The notes beneath the pieces were generated by a model. It worked only from the letters and a program-made list of their open reading frames with translations, was not told where the DNA came from and searched no databases. This document shows, in pieces, positions 55,576 to 63,872 of a stretch of DNA of 64,000 bases. The position numbers and the translations under genes were made by a program. Location: the NCBI GenBank assembly GCA_030426925.1, contig JAUHXT010000001.1, positions 85,414-149,413 on the forward strand, written 5' to 3'. The first letter of the stretch is position 1, and each line of letters begins with the position of its first letter. The DNA comes from Alphaproteobacteria bacterium (GTDB lineage Bacteria > Pseudomonadota > Alphaproteobacteria > Micavibrionales > Micavibrionaceae).

Positions 55576-55955
55576 GCGGCCAGCAGTTTTCTTACCGTTC
55601 CGACCAGTTTGTTCATCTGGAACGGTTTCACAATGTATGTCGTTATTCCATGATCGCGCCGTTGTTCCAGGTCTTCCAGCTCAACTGATGTCGCGATCAC
55701 GATCAGGAAGCTTCCGGCGTAATCTTTTTTGGACATAATGGACTTGGAAATGATTTTGGCATCGATGGTGCTGATTTTCTTTTCCAGTATGATGACGTCG
55801 AATACCTGCTTGCTGGTCAGGTTGGCGATACGCCGCGGATCTTCCGTGGTTTCAACTACCGCGCCCAGTTCGACAAATGATTCGCGAATCAGCCTGCGCA
55901 GCGTGCTGTCTGTTTCCGACAGCAATATTGTTTTTCCCCATAACGGCTTCGACAT
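55572..55955 (-). CDS. Atypical stand-alone receiver domain (acceptor Asp replaced by Glu)
   Basis: A 127-residue protein from the ATG at 55955 with an AAGGGGAA site. It has the REC fold (KTILLSETDSTLRRLIRESF, FLIVIATSVELEDLE, GITTYIVKPF with Lys110). The acceptor position is E58 in VFDVIILEKK, where Asp is expected, and the first acidic pair is reduced to E14/T15. A Glu here can mimic the phosphorylated state; the switch residues Thr89/Lys110 are present. No output domain is fused. It lies 82 bases after the anti-sigma gene, same strand. Confidence 0.7.
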   Translation of the reverse strand: MSKPLWGKTILLSETDSTLRRLIRESFVELGAVVETTEDPRRIANLTSKQVFDVIILEKKISTIDAKIISKSIMSKKDYAGSFLIVIATSVELEDLEQRRDHGITTYIVKPFQMNKLVGTVRKLLAA

Positions 55956-56037
55956 GCGATTCCCCTTCATTAGAAGAACACAATATTCATAAGGTCTTGG
56001 CAAGCTTTGATTTTTTATAACGGCTTTTTTCTTTGAA

Positions 56038-56700
56038 TTACCGTTTCAGGAATGGGTTCAGGAATTTGCCCAGCCAGCCGGTCAGATGGATCGGGTTGCT
56101 GTTGACGATCAGGCAGACACAGCCCAGTTTTTCATCGGCTATGGGCTGGTGTGTCACCGTCTGGTCGACGACGATCAGGTCGCCGCGCGCGTATGTCCCG
56201 GTCTGATCATGTACGGCGCCATCAATAAGAAGCGTTATTTCAATGCCACCATGGCTGTGTTCTGGCGTTTTGACGCCGGGATCTATTTGCACAAGCCGGA
56301 TTTTGGATTGCCGGCATCCTGTGCCGATTTCGTAACTGTGGATGCCCGGGTACATTGTTTTCCAGACGATTTGTTCGGCTTTTTGCAGGTATTCCTGTAC
56401 AGGAAGGGGGAGATTAAAAGACTTTACGGTGTCGCAGCAGGTGGGGGTGCATTTGGTTTTATCATTGCACTGCTCCTGCTCCATTTTTTTCAAAACTTTG
56501 CCGAGACTGTCCTTTTTCATCGCAACTGGTTCACAGGCGCAGTGTAAAAGCCCTCCGCCGATGGCTTCGCAATCGCTGACAATGCGGCGTGCTTGCGGTG
56601 ATAAGGTCAAATGGGCGGCGACGACCAGAGACTGGGCTTCGTTCAGGGCCCCTGCAGCGTAATCCATCAGCAGGGCCTCGTAATTCTGTTTTACGATCAT
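56038..56700 (-). CDS. ChrR-type cupin anti-sigma factor
   Basis: A 220-residue protein from the ATG at 56700, 2 bases after the sigma-factor stop. An N-terminal ASD-like part (YEALLMDYAAGALNEAQSLV, residues about 7-50) should bind the sigma factor. The typical zinc Cys pair after HL is missing: the sequence reads HLTLSPQARR. Instead there are Cys at 44, 54, 56, 78, 84, 88 and 89. The C-terminal cupin (about 120-205) has metal ligands H148, H150, E154 and H184. In the classic pair, ChrR releases RpoE on singlet oxygen damage. Confidence 0.82.
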   Translation of the reverse strand: MIVKQNYEALLMDYAAGALNEAQSLVVAAHLTLSPQARRIVSDCEAIGGGLLHCACEPVAMKKDSLGKVLKKMEQEQCNDKTKCTPTCCDTVKSFNLPLPVQEYLQKAEQIVWKTMYPGIHSYEIGTGCRQSKIRLVQIDPGVKTPEHSHGGIEITLLIDGAVHDQTGTYARGDLIVVDQTVTHQPIADEKLGCVCLIVNSNPIHLTGWLGKFLNPFLKR

Positions 56701-56702
56701 CG

Positions 56703-57341
56703 CTACAGTTTTTTCGGGCGTGCCTGCGGCCATAGTTCCTGAATATCCTTGTTTTTTCTTAATCGGTCCAATGCCAACCGGATGCGTGATTTTACGGTGC
56801 CGAGCGGCAGGCGGGTTTCACGGGCGATGGCATCGTGGGTTTTTTCTTCAAAATATGATTTGTGGATCAGTTCTGCCTGCTCTTTGGGCAGGGTGCTAAT
56901 GGCCTGCGCCATAATTTCCGCTTCCAGTGCGCGATCAAGCATATCGCCTGGGGCGGGGAGCGGGTCGCTTACCAGCGATGGGTCATTCGGATCCGGTTCC
57001 GGCCTAGCCGATTTACGGATCAGGTCAATCCGCTTGTTACGTGCGATGGTGAATATCCATGTACTGGCGCTGGCCTGATCCGGATTATAAAGCTCTGCCT
57101 TGTTCCAGACGGTCAGCATGGTTTCCTGCGCCAGTTCGTCGGCCTGATCCGGATTCATGCCAGATTTCATTAAAAATGACTTCACGCGCGGTGCAAAATA
57201 TTCGAACAGTTCGATAAATGCTTCCCTGTCGCGTTTTTCGGCTACAGCGCGCAGCAAAGCTTCCTTCGTCCCGCTTTCGGGGGCGACGGTATCAGAACCC
57301 CGCTCAGTGGCGGCTGAACCCGTTTTTGCCTCGGTAGTCAT
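56703..57341 (-). CDS. ECF RNA polymerase sigma factor (RpoE/ChrR type)
   Basis: A 212-residue ECF sigma. The start at 57341 has a GGAA site; further upstream ATGs extend it by up to 31 residues. Region 2 (about residues 45-110) has EYFAPRVKSFLMKSGMNPDQ, DELAQETMLTVWNKAELY and STWIFTIARNKRIDLIRK. Region 4 (about 150-200) has LPKEQAELIHKSYFEEKTHD and TRLPLGTVKSRIRLALDRLR. Followed by its anti-sigma at a 2-base gap. The stimulus is presumably photooxidative or oxidative stress by analogy. Confidence 0.9.
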   Translation of the reverse strand: MTTEAKTGSAATERGSDTVAPESGTKEALLRAVAEKRDREAFIELFEYFAPRVKSFLMKSGMNPDQADELAQETMLTVWNKAELYNPDQASASTWIFTIARNKRIDLIRKSARPEPDPNDPSLVSDPLPAPGDMLDRALEAEIMAQAISTLPKEQAELIHKSYFEEKTHDAIARETRLPLGTVKSRIRLALDRLRKNKDIQELWPQARPKKL

Positions 57342-57603
57342 TGCACAACATTCCATCATGGCTGGTAGAAAAGCAAGGATACAGCGGTGTTCAGCGTGGC
57401 GCAAATACATTATGTATGACCGTTTTTTTGACAAAATTCGATTTTATAGCTGATACGCATAAAAGGGGCCCACGGATCAGACAGAGATGGATAAAAAATT
57501 GTTCTTTTCTGCAATTTCAGCTAAGTTTACAGTTGATCGGACAGGGCGATCGCCTATAGTCACGTTCGGTAGTCAATCCGGTAAACAAATGGATATTTGA
57601 GAC

Positions 57604-58119
57604 ATGATAAAACGTTTCAGTGTATTTCTGATGGTAACGGTATTTATGGTGCTTGGCGCGCCGCTGGCGCAGGCTTCGGAGCCGCGCCTGATCGCGACCT
57701 ATGACGACTGGTCGGCCTATATGTTTGTCGAAGGCGGCAATAAGGTTTGTTATATGGCCTCCCAACCGATGAAGGATGAGGGGGATTATTCCAGCCGTGG
57801 CAAGATTTTCGCGCTGATTACACACCGTCCGGCCGAAGGTACGCGTGATGTCTTCAGCTATATTACAGGATACCCCTATAAAACAGGCAGCGATGTGGCG
57901 GTCACGATCGGTGGGTCGCGCTATACGCTGTTTACGCAGGATGACACGGCCTGGGCGCCTGATGCGGCCGCGGACCGGCAATTGTCGGAAGCGATTCGAC
58001 AAGGATCCAGCATGGTGGTAAAGGGTACGTCGCAACGCGGTACATTAACGACGGATACGTTTAGCCTGCGCGGTTCAGGCAAAGCCTATCAGACAATTAC
58101 AGAGGAGTGCGGACTGTAA
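57604..58119 (+). CDS. Invasion-associated locus B (IalB)-like secreted protein
   Basis: A 171-residue protein with a signal peptide (MIKRFSVFLMVTVFMVLGAP, cut near 24). The mature part begins YDDWSAYMFVEGGNKVCYMA, the IalB pattern, and has a second Cys in EECGL. The family is widespread in alphaproteobacteria and mostly of unknown role; IalB was named for erythrocyte invasion in Bartonella. It lies downstream of an ATACAT-T-ATGTAT palindrome at 57405-57417 and a GGCGATCGCC palindrome at 57545-57554. Confidence 0.8.
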   Translation: MIKRFSVFLMVTVFMVLGAPLAQASEPRLIATYDDWSAYMFVEGGNKVCYMASQPMKDEGDYSSRGKIFALITHRPAEGTRDVFSYITGYPYKTGSDVAVTIGGSRYTLFTQDDTAWAPDAAADRQLSEAIRQGSSMVVKGTSQRGTLTTDTFSLRGSGKAYQTITEECGL

Positions 58120-58283
58120 GAAACTGTGTCCCTTGGGTTTGTCTGACAGATTGACTTAATTTTATGTAAAATAAAACAGCTGTTAACAAATCTATGAAAA
58201 AGTTGGATATGGCATAGACCTATGCTATCTCTCTGCTCTTTAATGGACATGTACGGATTTAAGTCCTGAAAATAATAATCAAA

Positions 58284-59843
58284 ATGACGGTAAAAGAAAC
58301 AATACAGCAAGCTTGTGGCAGTGTAATCAATGGCTTAGGGGCAATAGACCTGCAGCTTTTGAAGGAGAAGTCGCGCGTATTCCTTTCGTGGTCTTCCCGT
58401 ATGCTGCACATTCGCCAGCGCTATATCTTTACGAAAGAAAATAAATTACGCCTGCGGTACGTTGCCTCAGGCTTTTGTCTTTTGTTCGCGACTAGTATTT
58501 TTGCCCTGACGTTGTCCCAGAATGCGGCGGCCCTGAATTCCCAGACAATGGCATCCCTGTCCATTATTGACCGTGATAATGCGGCGGCCGATGCGGCGTT
58601 TAATGACGCGCAGCGCAGTCTTAGCAGCCTGCTCGATAACCGCCTGTACGGGAAATTCTCGCTGGCGTCTGCAAGCGTTCCGTCTGCCCTCAAGCAGCCG
58701 AAGGACGAAGTGATAAAAATCCAGCCCGGTGACACGCTGGGTGTTGTGCTTCAGGACAAGGGCGTTGGGTCCGCCGACGTGAACAAGGCCATCACAGCGA
58801 TGGCCGAGCATTATGATCCGCGTTATATCAAGGCCGGTCAGGAAATCGCGATGCACTTTGATCCTACGGATGAAGGCGATTACCGGTTTATGACCATGAA
58901 AATCGATCTCGACCCGATTAAGACAGTGGTCGTGGAACGCGATGGCGATGATTTCCGTTCCGAACTCCTGGAACGCGCGGTCGAAAAAGTGGCCCATGCA
59001 AAAGACGCACGGATCGAGGTTTCGCTGTTCGGATCAGCCGGTAAGGCCGGTATCCCGAAAGGCGTTGTCGCTGACGTGATACGTGTTTATTCCTGGGATG
59101 TCGACTTCCAGCGTGATATCCGGCAAGGCGATGCGCTTGAAGTTTTGTATGACTCCTTTGAAACCGAAGACGGCTTTGTCGCGAAAAACGGTGACCTTCG
59201 TTATGCGAAGCTGGTTGTCGGCGGCATTGAAAAGCCGATTTACCGTTTTGAAATGTCCGATGGACGTGTGGATTACTTCTCACCCGATGGTACAAGCATC
59301 AAGAAAACGCTGATGAAAACCCCGATTGACGGTGCGCGCATGTCATCTGGTTTCGGTATGCGTAAACATCCTGTCCTTGGCTATAACAAAATGCATAAAG
59401 GGGTCGATTTTGCGGCATCCCGCGGGACGCCAATCTATGCAGCCGGTGACGGTACGATTGAGAAAGCAGGCCGTAACGGCGGATACGGGAACTATGTTCG
59501 CTTGCGCCATAACGGCAATTTGAAAACAGCATACGCACATATGCAGAAGATTAAATCCGGCATTCGTCCCGGCACACGTGTAAAGCAAGGTCAGGTGATC
59601 GGTTATGTCGGTACGACCGGACGCTCCACCGGCCCGCACCTTCACTATGAAGTCCTGGTCGATGGTCGGCAGGTAAACCCGCGTTCCGTGAATTTGCCGA
59701 TTGGCGAGGAACTGGTGGGCAAGGATCTGGCCAATTTCAAGGACATGGTGAAGCAGGTTGACCGCGAATATGCCGCTATGCGCCGTGAAATGGAATATGC
59801 GCAGGGCCGCAGTTCACACCGCGGATCGCAGCGTTACAACTAA
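58284..59843 (+). CDS. M23-family peptidoglycan endopeptidase (LytM domain)
   Basis: A 519-residue inner-membrane-anchored protein. A membrane helix lies near residues 55-78 (LRYVASGFCLLFATSIFALT). A LysM-like stretch with IKIQPGDTLGVVLQDKGVGS is near 150. The LytM peptidase fills about 350-470: HKGVDFAASRGTP holds the first His and Asp of the zinc site and TGPHLHYEVLVDG the HxH. All metal ligands are present, so it should cleave cross-links. Such proteins act in cell growth and division. Preceded by a 164-base gap after the IalB-like gene. Confidence 0.92.
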   Translation: MTVKETIQQACGSVINGLGAIDLQLLKEKSRVFLSWSSRMLHIRQRYIFTKENKLRLRYVASGFCLLFATSIFALTLSQNAAALNSQTMASLSIIDRDNAAADAAFNDAQRSLSSLLDNRLYGKFSLASASVPSALKQPKDEVIKIQPGDTLGVVLQDKGVGSADVNKAITAMAEHYDPRYIKAGQEIAMHFDPTDEGDYRFMTMKIDLDPIKTVVVERDGDDFRSELLERAVEKVAHAKDARIEVSLFGSAGKAGIPKGVVADVIRVYSWDVDFQRDIRQGDALEVLYDSFETEDGFVAKNGDLRYAKLVVGGIEKPIYRFEMSDGRVDYFSPDGTSIKKTLMKTPIDGARMSSGFGMRKHPVLGYNKMHKGVDFAASRGTPIYAAGDGTIEKAGRNGGYGNYVRLRHNGNLKTAYAHMQKIKSGIRPGTRVKQGQVIGYVGTTGRSTGPHLHYEVLVDGRQVNPRSVNLPIGEELVGKDLANFKDMVKQVDREYAAMRREMEYAQGRSSHRGSQRYN

Positions 59844-59919
59844 TCTCATCAACAATAATTTTATCCTGATTTAGGTGCGAGGCTCGTCATCATAGGATTC
59901 GCGCTGTATCTTTGTTCGT

Positions 59920-60279
59920 ATGAGACGGGTCTTATTTATTTTTGCTTTTTTATGCCTGTCGGTTTCGGCACTGGCCAATGACCGTATGCAAATCAATAAT
60001 CCGCAAAGCCATTTAAGCGGGCGCGACCTTATGAATTTCTGCAAAGGGCAGTATGATATCGATTTCGGTTATTGTGCGGGTTATATGGCTGCGATTTCCG
60101 AGGTGATGATGGACCACGCGGTTTATGGGCAGACGGCCTGCAACCACGCCATGGTCGCCCCGCAGCAGCTTGTTGAATTGCTGAAAAAGCAGGCGGCGCA
60201 CGATCCGTCCCTGGAATTGCAGCCGGCCAGTGTGGCCGCGGCGGAAGCCTTGTCCAATTCATTCCGCTGCCAATATTAG
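59920..60279 (+). CDS. Rap1a/Tai-like immunity-family protein
   Basis: A 119-residue secreted protein with a signal peptide (RRVLFIFAFLCLSVSALA). The mature part is helical with four Cys: DLMNFCKGQYDIDFGYCAGY, GQTACNHAM and FRCQY, the Rap1a/Tai pattern of two disulfides. Rap1a proteins protect against T6SS effectors in Serratia. No effector gene flanks it, so here it may be an orphan or have another role. It is 76 bases after the M23 peptidase. Confidence 0.75.
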   Translation: MRRVLFIFAFLCLSVSALANDRMQINNPQSHLSGRDLMNFCKGQYDIDFGYCAGYMAAISEVMMDHAVYGQTACNHAMVAPQQLVELLKKQAAHDPSLELQPASVAAAEALSNSFRCQY

Positions 60280-60291
60280 GCGGGATTTTTA

Positions 60292-60972
60292 CTATTTTTT
60301 CCAGATAAAGCGAATGACGTAGATAACAATGAGCGCCAGCGCCATTGTGTACCAGAATAATGCGTATTGCAGGTGCTTGTTACGCGGGTACCAGCGCTCG
60401 TTGTTTGGAAAGGCTGCATCGAATTTGTAAGAAGCCGTCTCTGCATAAAGCAGGAAGGGATAAGGGGATTTCAAATCCTTTGCTTTTGCTATCTGGTTAA
60501 TATCGGCACGGAACCACAGATCCTGCTCCGGGCTGTTTTCCGATGTGAAATCGTTCCATTCGGGTTTGCGGGTCAGGCCGGTGACCCGGATGCCTTTTCC
60601 TTTTGCGTGATGGATCGGCAGGCGCGAGATATCGGTTTCTTCGGTCCAGCCCAGATTGACCAGTAGGTCATATTGTCCGTGAACACGCACAGGAACGATC
60701 AGGTCTTTACCGACCTTGCCATCTTTTGTCCGCGGGCCGATCAGCAGCGCTTTATCCGGCATGAAAATGCCCGCTATCAAACCATAGGAGAAATTGCGGT
60801 CTTTGGCCTTGTCCAGTTCCAGCCTGTCGGGACGCTCGCTGTTATAGGCGCTGTCCAGCTCTGCGATGATCTGGTTTTTCCATTGCATGCGCTTGACCTG
60901 CCATGTGCCCAGCCCCAGCAGGATGGCAACGCTGATCACGGTAAAAACAGTGGCCCATAACGGTAGTTTCAT
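60292..60972 (-). CDS. SURF1-family cytochrome oxidase assembly protein
   Basis: A 226-residue protein with two membrane helices (about residues 8-26 and 200-222). The start at 60972 overlaps the previous stop in ATGA; longer frames lack support. Family landmarks are LGTWQVKRMQWKNQIIAEL, VNLGWT near 125 and RNKHLQYALFWYTMALALIV at the end. Surf1 inserts haem a into subunit I of aa3 oxidase. Last gene of the cox tail. Confidence 0.9.
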   Translation of the reverse strand: MKLPLWATVFTVISVAILLGLGTWQVKRMQWKNQIIAELDSAYNSERPDRLELDKAKDRNFSYGLIAGIFMPDKALLIGPRTKDGKVGKDLIVPVRVHGQYDLLVNLGWTEETDISRLPIHHAKGKGIRVTGLTRKPEWNDFTSENSPEQDLWFRADINQIAKAKDLKSPYPFLLYAETASYKFDAAFPNNERWYPRNKHLQYALFWYTMALALIVIYVIRFIWKK

Positions 60973-61334
60973 TGCTGGTTCCAATCCCCCGGCCGGTGTT
61001 TGTATTGCAGTAAGATGATGTAGGATTTCAGCGGTTTCAGGCTGCCCAGTGTCAGGGACAGTGCGACGATCGTCCAGATAATCCCGTGCAGCCACAGCGG
61101 CGGGTGGAACAGTGATTCCACAAGCAGTGCCAGCGGCACGATCAAAAAGCCGAGAATAAAAATAAGGAATACGGCGGGTCCGTCGGCGCTGTCGTTTTTG
61201 GTGTAATCAAAACCGCATTTGGGGCAGGTTTTTAAAAGGTCGTATGATAAAAAGCCCGGCTTGAACAAATCCCCTTCGTGACATTTCGGGCATTTACAGG
61301 CCAGGCCTTTTTCCATTGTTTCAAAAAATGTCAT
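60969..61334 (-). CDS. DUF983 zinc-ribbon membrane protein
   Basis: A 121-residue protein, with a zinc ribbon CKCPKCHEGDLF ... TCPKCGFDY (residues about 13-45) and two helices (about 55-75, 80-100). DUF983 occurs in cox operons of alphaproteobacteria; function is unknown. It starts 3 bases after ctaE stops and is coupled to surf1 by ATGA. Confidence 0.88.
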   Translation of the reverse strand: MTFFETMEKGLACKCPKCHEGDLFKPGFLSYDLLKTCPKCGFDYTKNDSADGPAVFLIFILGFLIVPLALLVESLFHPPLWLHGIIWTIVALSLTLGSLKPLKSYIILLQYKHRPGDWNQQ

Positions 61335-61337
61335 GGC

Positions 61338-62237
61338 TTAGTGCGCGGTTGCACCCAGGCTGCCCCACCAATAGATGGATACGAACAGGAACAGCCAGAC
61401 AACGTCCACAAAGTGCCAGTACCATGCGGCGGCTTCGAAGCTGAAATGACTGTCTTTTGTGTAATGCCCGTCTTTTTTGGAGCGCAGGTAGCACACAAAC
61501 AGGAAGATCGTACCTACGAAAACGTGGAAACCGTGGAAGCCAGTTGCCATGAAGAACGTGGACGGATAGATGCCTTCGGTAAAGCCGAAATGTGCGTGAG
61601 CGTATTCGTAAACCTGAAAGCCCAGGAAACCGACGCCGAGGAAGACTGTCAGACCCAGTGCTCTTGTAAAGTTCTTGTGATCGCCGTGCATAATGGCGTG
61701 GTGCGCCCATGTGACAGTACAGCCGGAGAGCAGCAGGATCATGGTCATCAGGAACGGCAGGTCAAATGCACTAATGACCTGTGTGCCAACAGGGGGCCAA
61801 TGGCCGCCGGTATGTTCAACACGTGCAAACATTTCTGCCTGGTCGGCGTAAAGCGATGCGTCGAAAAACGCCCAGAAAAACGCAACGAAGAACATGACTT
61901 CTGACGAGATGAACAGTGCCATACCGTAACGGAAACTGATTTTTGCGATGCCGGAGTGGGCCTTTTCAACGACAGCTTCGTGGATACAGTCTTTCCACCA
62001 CAGGAACATTACGGCCATCACGGCAATCAAACCCAGATAAACACCCTTCAAGCCAATGGCGAACCCTTCGACTCCGTTTTCCGGGTCTGCGCCCAGGTGA
62101 ACGTCATGCATGTACATGATCGCGCCTGTGGCCAGAACGCCTCCGGCGATAGCGCCTAAAAGCGGCTTAATGCTGGGACGGGTCAGGTAAAAAGGGTGTG
62201 GCTTGCCGGTTGTGTCATATTCAATATAATTACCCAT
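61338..62237 (-). CDS. ctaE: Cytochrome c oxidase subunit III
   Basis: A 299-residue protein with seven membrane helices. Characteristic stretches are KISFRYGMALFISSEVMFFV, GCTVTWAHHAIMHGDHKN and FHVFVGTIFLFVCYLRSK with AAWYWHFVDVVWLFLFVSIY. It is the non-catalytic core subunit of aa3 oxidase and guards proton uptake and turnover stability. It lies 25 bases after ctaG. Subunits I and II would be upstream, beyond the right edge of the genuine sequence. Confidence 0.96.
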   Translation of the reverse strand: MGNYIEYDTTGKPHPFYLTRPSIKPLLGAIAGGVLATGAIMYMHDVHLGADPENGVEGFAIGLKGVYLGLIAVMAVMFLWWKDCIHEAVVEKAHSGIAKISFRYGMALFISSEVMFFVAFFWAFFDASLYADQAEMFARVEHTGGHWPPVGTQVISAFDLPFLMTMILLLSGCTVTWAHHAIMHGDHKNFTRALGLTVFLGVGFLGFQVYEYAHAHFGFTEGIYPSTFFMATGFHGFHVFVGTIFLFVCYLRSKKDGHYTKDSHFSFEAAAWYWHFVDVVWLFLFVSIYWWGSLGATAH

Positions 62238-62262
62238 GATGGTTCCTAAAAAAGAAATTGAA

Positions 62263-62856
62263 TCAATTGTTTTCGCTGTTTTCTATAGCAGCATTCTCGC
62301 CATTGTAAAAGGCTTCGAGCGCCTCATCAAGCTCTTCTGATTCTGCCGGGAAAAAGCTATAGGACAAGGTGATGGTTTTCACGTCTTCCATACTTTTGTC
62401 TTCGTCTATGGCCGGGTCGACATAAAAGACCACGGGCATATGTGTCGATTCGCGGGGGGGCAGCATTTGCTCGTCAAAGCAGAAACACTGGGTTTTCTGG
62501 AAATACTTCCCGACTTTGGCCGGGGTGACATTATAAAGCGCGGTTCCGGCTGTCGGGATGCCGGAATTGTTCTTTGCAACGAAGGAAATCAGGGCCTCCT
62601 GCCCGACCTTGATCCTCACGCTGGGTTGCTCCGGTTCAAAACTCCATGGAAGGTCGCGCGATGTGGTAGCGTTGAAACGCACGGTGATTTCGCGGTCCAG
62701 TACCATATCGGGGGCTGATGCGGATACCTGCGTGGTCCCGCCGAAGCCGGTGACACGGCAAAACAGGTTGTATAGCGGGACGCTGGCGAAAGACAGGCCA
62801 ATCATGCCGAAGACAACGCCCAGAACCAGCAGTAATATTCTTGTGTTTTTATCCAT
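62263..62856 (-). CDS. ctaG: Cytochrome c oxidase assembly protein CtaG/Cox11
   Basis: A 197-residue copper chaperone for the CuB site. The start at 62856 overlaps the SDR stop by 8 bases. One N-terminal helix (LLLVLGVVFGMIGLSFASVP) and then the soluble domain with the copper ligand motif KTQCFCFDEQ and PVVFYVDPAIDED. The N-terminal SVPLYNLFCRVTGFGGTTQV is typical. The C-terminus is extended by about 20 acidic residues. Confidence 0.93.
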   Translation of the reverse strand: MDKNTRILLLVLGVVFGMIGLSFASVPLYNLFCRVTGFGGTTQVSASAPDMVLDREITVRFNATTSRDLPWSFEPEQPSVRIKVGQEALISFVAKNNSGIPTAGTALYNVTPAKVGKYFQKTQCFCFDEQMLPPRESTHMPVVFYVDPAIDEDKSMEDVKTITLSYSFFPAESEELDEALEAFYNGENAAIENSENN

Positions 62857-63619
62857 GGCGCTCGACCGCAAATGGGCCGAACGATTGTGTGGTCGGCATC
62901 AATTCCAGGCGGTTGATGTTGAAATGTGGAGGCAGGGTTGCGGCCCAGAACACACTTTCCGCCACATCCTCGGCGGTTAGCGGTGTTGTGTTTGCGTATA
63001 CGGCGTCTGCCTTGGCCTGATCGCCTTTGAAACGAACGGTCGAAAACTGCGTTTCCACCATGCCGGGTTCGATATTGGTGACACGTACATTCGTTCCGGC
63101 AAGGTCGGCACGCAGGGACAGGGAAAATTGCTTGGTAAAGGCCTTGGCCGCGCAATACACATGTCCGCCGGGATACGGGTAATTGCCCGCGGTTGAGCCG
63201 ATATTGATGATGTGGCCTTTTTTACGCTTCGTCATACCGGGCAGGATCAGGCTTGTGATACGCACGAGGGCCTTGTCATTAATTTCGATCATGGTTTCCC
63301 AGTCATCGAGCTCTGAGTCCTGGGCTTTGTCCTGTCCCAGTGCGCCGCCGGCGTTGTTGATGAGCAGGTCGACTGCCTGGAATTCTGCCGGTATCGCCTT
63401 GATGGAATCGATGGTGGCCTGTTTATCGGTGATGTCGAACACCAGTTTGTGGCAGGGGGCGTCCAGTTCGGCGCATAAGGCATCGACTTTGTCCTGATTA
63501 CGGCCATGAATGATCAGTTTTGATCCATTTTGTGCAAAACGATGAGCAAAAGATTTGCCAAAATCGCCCGTTGCACCGGTTATCAGGACGATTTCTGGGG
63601 TGTAGCGGGCATATTTCAT
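62849..63619 (-). CDS. Short-chain dehydrogenase/reductase (YdfG-like)
   Basis: A 256-residue classical SDR. Residues about 12-22 show the NAD(P) site TGATGDFGKSFAHRF, then LLINNAGGALGQDKA, and the catalytic Ser in NIGSTAGNYPYPGGHVYCAAKAFTKQ with YxxxK. The DWETMIEINDKALVRITSLI segment and C-terminal NINRLELMPTTQSFGP match YdfG/serine-dehydrogenase-like SDRs acting on 3-hydroxy acids. Its presence inside the cox operon is unusual. Starts 2 bases after the small gene. Confidence 0.85.
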   Translation of the reverse strand: MKYARYTPEIVLITGATGDFGKSFAHRFAQNGSKLIIHGRNQDKVDALCAELDAPCHKLVFDITDKQATIDSIKAIPAEFQAVDLLINNAGGALGQDKAQDSELDDWETMIEINDKALVRITSLILPGMTKRKKGHIINIGSTAGNYPYPGGHVYCAAKAFTKQFSLSLRADLAGTNVRVTNIEPGMVETQFSTVRFKGDQAKADAVYANTTPLTAEDVAESVFWAATLPPHFNINRLELMPTTQSFGPFAVERHG

Positions 63620-63621
63620 GA

Positions 63622-63711
63622 TTAACTTGCCATTTTAATCATAGTTACCGCCCAAATAAGGGCTATCCAGGCAAATATTGCGCCTAAAATCATCAGGGTC
63701 TTTGCTCTTTT
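63622..63711 (-). CDS. Truncated small membrane protein of the cox cluster (CoxF-like position)
   Basis: About 29 residues remain, [20 protein letters not shown] and the following VTMIKMAS, one helix. A small single-helix protein at this position in the cox cluster fits a CoxF-type gene. The 5' end is lost because the sequence changes to unrelated GC-rich DNA near 63711-63730. It ends 2 bases before the SDR start. Confidence 0.5.
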   Translation of the reverse strand, partial: KRAKTLMILGAIFAWIALIWAVTMIKMAS

Positions 63712-63713
63712 CG

Positions 63714-63872
63714 CCGGGTTCGAAGGAGAGGACGCGGCTCCGCACGCCGGCGTCAGGCGACCAAATTGCGGTTGTCTCGCGCAGGTGCTTGCCGCGGACC
63801 ACAATTTCGAACTCGGCCCCGGGCTCGCCGCCTAGAGGGGCTACCGAGGTCAGTTCGGGCGCAGCCGTTTTT
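63714..63872 (-). other. Foreign GC-rich fragment with TIG/IPT-like domain (probable chimera)
   Basis: In one frame the minus strand reads [19 protein letters not shown], then [19 protein letters not shown], which resembles TIG/IPT-like domains of Planctomycetes-type surface proteins. The GC content rises well above the neighbouring genes. It is joined without a start or stop to the truncated cox gene on one side and to an FtsH fragment on the other, so a misassembly or chimeric read is likely. Confidence 0.55.

Noticed and set aside
57405..57417. ATACAT-T-ATGTAT palindrome upstream of the sigma gene as an ECF promoter
   Set aside because: It does not resemble the known ECF11 promoter boxes; a repressor site is possible but unsupported.
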